The translations under genes and the position numbers were made by a program. Below are positions 61,501 to 64,000 of a DNA stretch of 64,000 nt, in pieces. The notes beneath the pieces are model-generated. The model did not search any database. It was given only the letters and a program-made list of their open reading frames with translations, and had not been told where the DNA came from. The stretch comes from Paractinoplanes ferrugineus. Its GTDB lineage: Bacteria; Actinomycetota; Actinomycetes; Mycobacteriales; Micromonosporaceae. Within the stretch, counting starts at the first letter, position 1. Every line of letters begins with the position of its first letter. The stretch is taken from the NCBI RefSeq assembly GCF_016862195.1, contig NZ_BOMM01000001.1, forward strand, positions 124,001 to 188,000. The letters run 5' to 3'.

Positions 61501-61806
61501 GATGGCGCCGAGCAGGGCCGCGAACAGGTCGGCGACCGGCACGTCGGCCCCGCCGAGCTGCACGGTGCCGTCGTCGACGTGCCGTTTCGGGTTGGGCTCC
61601 AGCCGGCCGGGCTCGGCGTGGCCGAGGCGCAGGGCGTCGGCGCCGACGTGCAGCCGGCCGGTGGTGTCGAGGTAGACCGCCGAGGGCAGCAGCGGCCGGC
61701 CGTCGAAGAGCAGCGGCCGGGTGCGCCCGTCGGGGTGTCGCAGCATCGCGACCGTGTGCGAGGTGCCCAGGTCGACACCGAGCACGAAGCCTTCGGTTCC
61801 GGTCAC
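58549..61806 (-). CDS. Hsp70-type ATPase fused through a membrane helix to a PQQ-like beta-propeller
   Basis: The 1085-residue protein starts with an actin-like Hsp70 ATPase domain: VLGVDLGTSHTVAM (phosphate 1), AVFDFGGGTLDVAVV (phosphate 2) and LFLVGGSSRIPLVARLL (adenosine). The normal Hsp70 substrate domain is absent. Instead there is a disordered Pro/Ser/Thr/Ala/Gln-rich linker (about 375-630, with QPAS and SSGPP repeats), a membrane helix (about 640-664) and an outer propeller of about 400 residues with blades such as MAVLGAADGKLLWQRTL and DANTGKILTDRQ. This suggests a receptor-like protein linking outer binding to a cytoplasmic ATPase. Function unproven. Confidence 0.87.
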   Translation of the reverse strand: MTGTEGFVLGVDLGTSHTVAMLRHPDGRTRPLLFDGRPLLPSAVYLDTTGRLHVGADALRLGHAEPGRLEPNPKRHVDDGTVQLGGADVPVADLFAALLGAIAREAVATTGFLPPAILTYPAAWGAARRSVLTEALGKAGWPAGTSLVPEPVAAARYFAEVLRRPVPTGSSIAVFDFGGGTLDVAVVRADGPGTFSVTASGGADDLGGLDIDAALVEHLGKSLAGAEPAAWQQLTEPATLAQWRARRRFWEDVRGAKEMLSRSSFAPVPVPAVEHAVHLTRDELEASADPLIRRGVAEAASVIAAADLKPADLAGLFLVGGSSRIPLVARLLHSELGIAPTVLEQPELPVAEGAIITADQPAALRYATGTAAAATPTPTSPTKHDSPPPSTDTRADAPSPVSPAGPATSPAGPAAAPAGAAFASATPASSAPGSAGPPSTPQPSATPPSPRSHSGSQPSTQPASTQPASAQPASTQPASAQHASAQPASTQRPSAQHEEETDERLRSAPVDPWATGEAAAWHTVAGPPIMAPSSPSMSPHTPSWPSSGPPSSGPPSSGPPSSSPASSSPASSSPASTGTPSSRTPSSGTPSAGPPSSGTPAGASSTGAPSGALGPPHQRGWTPPAPPAAAGTTGRRRRAYLIIAAAVTVVVAAGAVLTWVFWPRYGALDYHALSDPRRIQPIVPVTTDFSDAEIYRDRAYFASVDSTAGGIIGVVAVKLNSSKPLWSSKDGGTAYRWKSMIALPVGLALFTDFDSNNGYQRRMAVLGAADGKLLWQRTLAEEDEVFFAGDTAVVADRKGKQLLGLKLSDGSQRWSLREPESSSSGRSKVLTVTTPTDLGGPATVFGRPFEPDLADDPRIVQIGADKSARVIDANTGKILTDRQNVAQPTDEVVAHNGRLIVLQPSDQRILSYQLDKLGEPKVVYTTQTADAQLKDVTPCGDDRVCFDEEVGYDGKTASVIALDVTGDADHVAWRYKLANVETIVPVGEAVVAGTTSNDTTLIDGSGKQIWTRPGEAARLDGGNLLEFSKPLSKSPDDPALSGRHLGDEAVPLGAFSDIRSDTCAWNTSTVACVAEKDFVLQRFAG

Positions 61807-61823
61807 GCTGGCGCCCCTTCAGC

Positions 61824-62369
61824 TCATCCCTCGGCCTCCGCCATGCTACGGCCCGGGTACGACAGCCCGTCGAGGACGATCGCCAGGGTGTCGCGTTGCA
61901 GCGTGGGAGACCAGCCGCCGCGCAATGCACCTTGGCAGAGTGCGACGAGCAGCGCCATCACCTCGTCGACGCCGATCGAGGCGCGTACCTCGCCGGCCGC
62001 CTGGGCGCGGGTCAGCAGATCGGCCACCACAGCCCGGAACTGGGCCAGCGCTTCGGCTACCTCGAGGCCGGGCAGCAGGTCGATGACCGAGCGCCGGTCG
62101 GCGGCCGAGGCGACCAGGTCGGTGAAGACGCCGGCCAGGGTGGCCTGCGGCGCGGCGGCGCGGGTGGCCAGCGCGGCCAGGGTGTCCTTCATGATCGCGG
62201 CGAGCAGGTCGGCCTTCGTCGGGAAGTGCCGGAAGACGGTGCCGATCGCGACCCCGGCCTCGGCCGCCACCTGTTCGGTCGAGGCCGCGGCGCCCCGTTC
62301 GGCGAAGACCCGGGCGGCGACCTCGAGGATCTTCGCCCGGTTGCGGACGGCATCGGCACGCGGGGACAT
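61824..62369 (-). CDS. TetR/AcrR-family repressor
   Basis: The 181-residue protein has an N-terminal HTH (RAKILEVAARVFAERG, VAAEAGVAIGTVFRHFPTKADLL) and a helical ligand domain. AAGGAG precedes ATG 62369. It is divergent from a SnoaL-like gene, and two 14-base operator-like sites sit between them, so it probably represses that gene and itself. Confidence 0.93.
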   Translation of the reverse strand: MSPRADAVRNRAKILEVAARVFAERGAAASTEQVAAEAGVAIGTVFRHFPTKADLLAAIMKDTLAALATRAAAPQATLAGVFTDLVASAADRRSVIDLLPGLEVAEALAQFRAVVADLLTRAQAAGEVRASIGVDEVMALLVALCQGALRGGWSPTLQRDTLAIVLDGLSYPGRSMAEAEG

Positions 62370-62389
62370 GGCCTGCTCCTTTGACAAAG

Positions 62390-62426
62390 TGAGTCTCGAC
62401 TCATAATTTACTTGAGTCACTACTCA
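62390..62426. promoter_or_regulatory. Twin TetR operators
   Basis: TGAGTCTCGACTCA (62390-62403) and TGAGTCACTACTCA (62413-62426) share TGAGTnnnnACTCA, with centres 23 bases apart. The two lie inside a larger perfect 9-bp inverted repeat, AAAGTGAGT (62386-62394) and ACTCACTTT (62422-62430), with the same centre (62408). Confidence 0.85.
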
Positions 62427-62446
62427 CTTTACCGGCAGGAGAGCGG

Positions 62447-62836
62447 ATGAACACGCGCGAGGTCTTCGAACGGGCCATGCGACCGGAGCGACTGACCGGC
62501 GAGGTCCACACCGACCACCTGGCCGACGACGTGGTGCTGGAATGGCCGTTCGGGGGGCGGCGGATCGAGGGCCGGGCGGCGTTCGCCGCGATGGCCGGCC
62601 CGGCGCGGGCCGCGCTGCCGTTCCGGATCGACGAGGTGCTTGTCGACACGGTCCACGAGACTGCCGACCCCGAGGTGATCGTCGTCGAATATCGCCTGGT
62701 CGGCACGATGCGGGCGACCGGTGAACGGCACGCTTCACCGTTGATCGCGGTGATCCGGGCGAGGGGCGGCCGGATCACCCACTGGCGCGAATATCAGGAC
62801 ACGCCGGCGATCGCACGGGCCATGACCGGGTCGTGA
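62447..62836 (+). CDS. SnoaL/NTF2-like protein
   Basis: The 129-residue protein has the NTF2-like plan: N-terminal helices (VFERAMRPERL), DDVVLEWPFGG-RIEGR, and a curved sheet ending with ITHWREYQDT. Members are polyketide cyclases, ketosteroid-isomerase-like enzymes or small-molecule carriers. CAGGAGAGC precedes ATG 62447. It is under the TetR twin operators, so the inducing ligand may be its substrate. Confidence 0.87.
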   Translation: MNTREVFERAMRPERLTGEVHTDHLADDVVLEWPFGGRRIEGRAAFAAMAGPARAALPFRIDEVLVDTVHETADPEVIVVEYRLVGTMRATGERHASPLIAVIRARGGRITHWREYQDTPAIARAMTGS

Positions 62837-62860
62837 TGGCCGGGCCCTAGGGTGGCCTGC

Positions 62861-63289
62861 ATGCGCGTCGAACGGATGACCGATGCCGCGGCGGTGCTGG
62901 CCGCCGCGGACCTCTTCGATGCGCCGCCGATGGCGGCGGCCACCGAGCGCTTCCTGGCCGCGCCGGGGCATCATCTGCTCTTCGCGTACGACGAGGACGA
63001 GCGCGCCGTCGGCATGATCTCGGGGGTCGAGATGACCCACCCCGACAAGGGCACCGAGATGTTCATCTACGAGCTCGCCGTCGCCCCCGTGGCCCGGTTG
63101 AAGGGCATCGGCACCCGCCTGGTCACCGAACTGGCCGGCATCGCCCGGCACCACGGTTGCTACGGCATGTGGGTCGGCACCGAGGTCGACAACGAGGCCG
63201 CGCTGGCCACCTACCGCCGCGCCGGAGCCACCGACGAGACGTCCTTCACCCTGCTCAACTGGGATCTGATCGAGGGGGCTGGGGAATGA
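62861..63289 (+). CDS. GNAT N-acetyltransferase, AAC(3)-I-like
   Basis: The 142-residue enzyme has the acetyl-CoA motif VAPVARLKGIGTRLV and the pattern FIYELAV...YGMWVGTEVDNEAALATYRRAG, resembling gentamicin 3-N-acetyltransferases of the AAC(3)-I group. Resistance is not shown; many such proteins have other amine substrates. ATG 62861 is preferred to GTG 62852. It overlaps the LtrA-like gene by ATGA. Confidence 0.85.
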   Translation: MRVERMTDAAAVLAAADLFDAPPMAAATERFLAAPGHHLLFAYDEDERAVGMISGVEMTHPDKGTEMFIYELAVAPVARLKGIGTRLVTELAGIARHHGCYGMWVGTEVDNEAALATYRRAGATDETSFTLLNWDLIEGAGE

Positions 63290-64000
63290 CGGGCCCGACC
63301 CGCAGCTGGCTGCTGCCGATGCGGGCCCGGGACACCGCCGAGCCGCACCGGGTGTCCACGCCGCTGGAGCTGTTCTTCGACCTCTGTTTCGTGGTCGCCG
63401 TCGCACAGGCTGCCGCCCCGCTGCACCACAGCATCGCCGAGGATCACCTGCTGCCGGGCCTGCGCGGTTATCTGATGGTCTTCTTCGCCATCTGGTGGGC
63501 GTGGATGAACTTCACCTGGTTCGCCTCGGCCTACGACACCGACGACGACGTCTACCGCATCACCACGTTCGTACAGATCGCCGGGGCCCTGGTGCTGGCG
63601 GCCGGGGTGGGCCCGGCGTTCGAGGACAACGACTTCCGGGTCATCACCATCGGTTACGTCATCATGCGGCTGGCACTGGTCGCCCAGTGGCTGCGCGCGT
63701 CCCGCTCCGACCGCCCGCGCCGCGATGTGGCGTTGCGTTACGCGCTCGGCGTGACGGTGGTGCAGCTCCTCTGGATCCTCCGCCTGTGGGCGCCGGAGTC
63801 CTGGCCGGTGCTGCCGGTCTTCCTGGTCCTGGTGCTCGCCGACATCGCGGTGCCGATCTGGGCGGAGCGGGCGGCCGGAGGCCCGACGACCTATCACCCG
63901 CACCACATCGCCGAACGCTACGGCCTGTTCACGATCATCGTGCTGGGCGAGTCGGTGGCGTCGGCAACGGTGGCTTTCCGCGGCGCCCTGGACGAGGGCA
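63286..64000 (+). CDS. LtrA-family membrane protein (3' end beyond window)
   Basis: Translation from ATG 63286 gives 238 residues without a stop to the window edge. It has the LtrA opening VSTPLELFFDLCFVVAVAQ, at least six hydrophobic helices and HHIAERYGLFTIIVLGESV. The family is named for low-temperature growth in Listeria; transport role unknown. Coupled to the acetyltransferase by a 4-base overlap. The gene is cut by the window, not naturally truncated. Confidence 0.9.
   Translation, partial: MTGPTRSWLLPMRARDTAEPHRVSTPLELFFDLCFVVAVAQAAAPLHHSIAEDHLLPGLRGYLMVFFAIWWAWMNFTWFASAYDTDDDVYRITTFVQIAGALVLAAGVGPAFEDNDFRVITIGYVIMRLALVAQWLRASRSDRPRRDVALRYALGVTVVQLLWILRLWAPESWPVLPVFLVLVLADIAVPIWAERAAGGPTTYHPHHIAERYGLFTIIVLGESVASATVAFRGALDEG

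Overview
The window is very high-GC DNA with GTG/TTG starts, ATGA/GTGA stop-start overlaps, a CarD gene and gene neighbourhoods typical of actinomycetes. The content (type III PKS/UbiA cluster, CarD-IspD-IspF, secreted plant- and fungal-polymer hydrolases, many RDD/PQQ/ROK proteins) fits a soil member of the Micromonosporaceae, most like Actinoplanes. This is inference from gene content and remembered synteny, not from a search.

Layout. (1) 0-5 kb: arabinan locus, with GH43 and GH51 on the minus strand and a divergent secreted endo-arabinanase, separated by two LacI-type palindromes. (2) 5-19.4 kb and 52.7-55.2 kb: an actinobacterial core block in the order I remember from Mycobacterium (mutY, Rv3587-like membrane protein, disA, radA, lpqE, carD, ispD, ispF ... 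cysS, rlmB). It is split by lineage-specific DNA: a small type III PKS / prenyltransferase / methyltransferase / flavoprotein cluster (11.6-15.9 kb) between lpqE and carD, and about 33 kb between ispF and cysS. (3) 20.9-28.9 kb: a complete chitosan-oligosaccharide system matching the Streptomyces csnR-E-F-G-H-K operon (ROK repressor, binding protein, two permeases, GH4 glycosidase, kinase), divergent from a CBM13-GH46 chitosanase. Its missing ATPase is probably supplied by the MsiK-type gene at 57.4 kb. (4) 29-38.9 kb: secreted or membrane proteins (PQQ propellers, beta-helix), a gluconolactonase-like protein, a glycolate-oxidase-like flavoprotein and class I fumarase. (5) 39-43.3 kb: tyrosine catabolism (Lrp regulator, HppD, aromatic aminotransferase) with two RDD membrane proteins. 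(6) 43.4-47.9 kb: an MFS/ROK divergent pair, then a repeat-rich segment. (7) 48.2-52.6 kb: a large SARP/NB-ARC/TPR regulator overlapping fumC. (8) 55.2-64 kb: SigE-like sigma factor with a probable membrane partner, tRNA-Thr, msiK, an Hsp70-membrane-propeller fusion, a TetR/SnoaL divergon with twin operators, a GNAT acetyltransferase and a truncated LtrA gene.

The polymer hydrolases, importers and LacI/ROK operators suggest a saprophyte that degrades arabinan and chitosan and takes up the oligomers through ABC importers sharing one ATPase. Several gene junctions, mostly convergent, are filled by short GC-rich tandem repeats with a different unit at each place. No CRISPR array, rRNA gene, insertion sequence or phage gene was seen.
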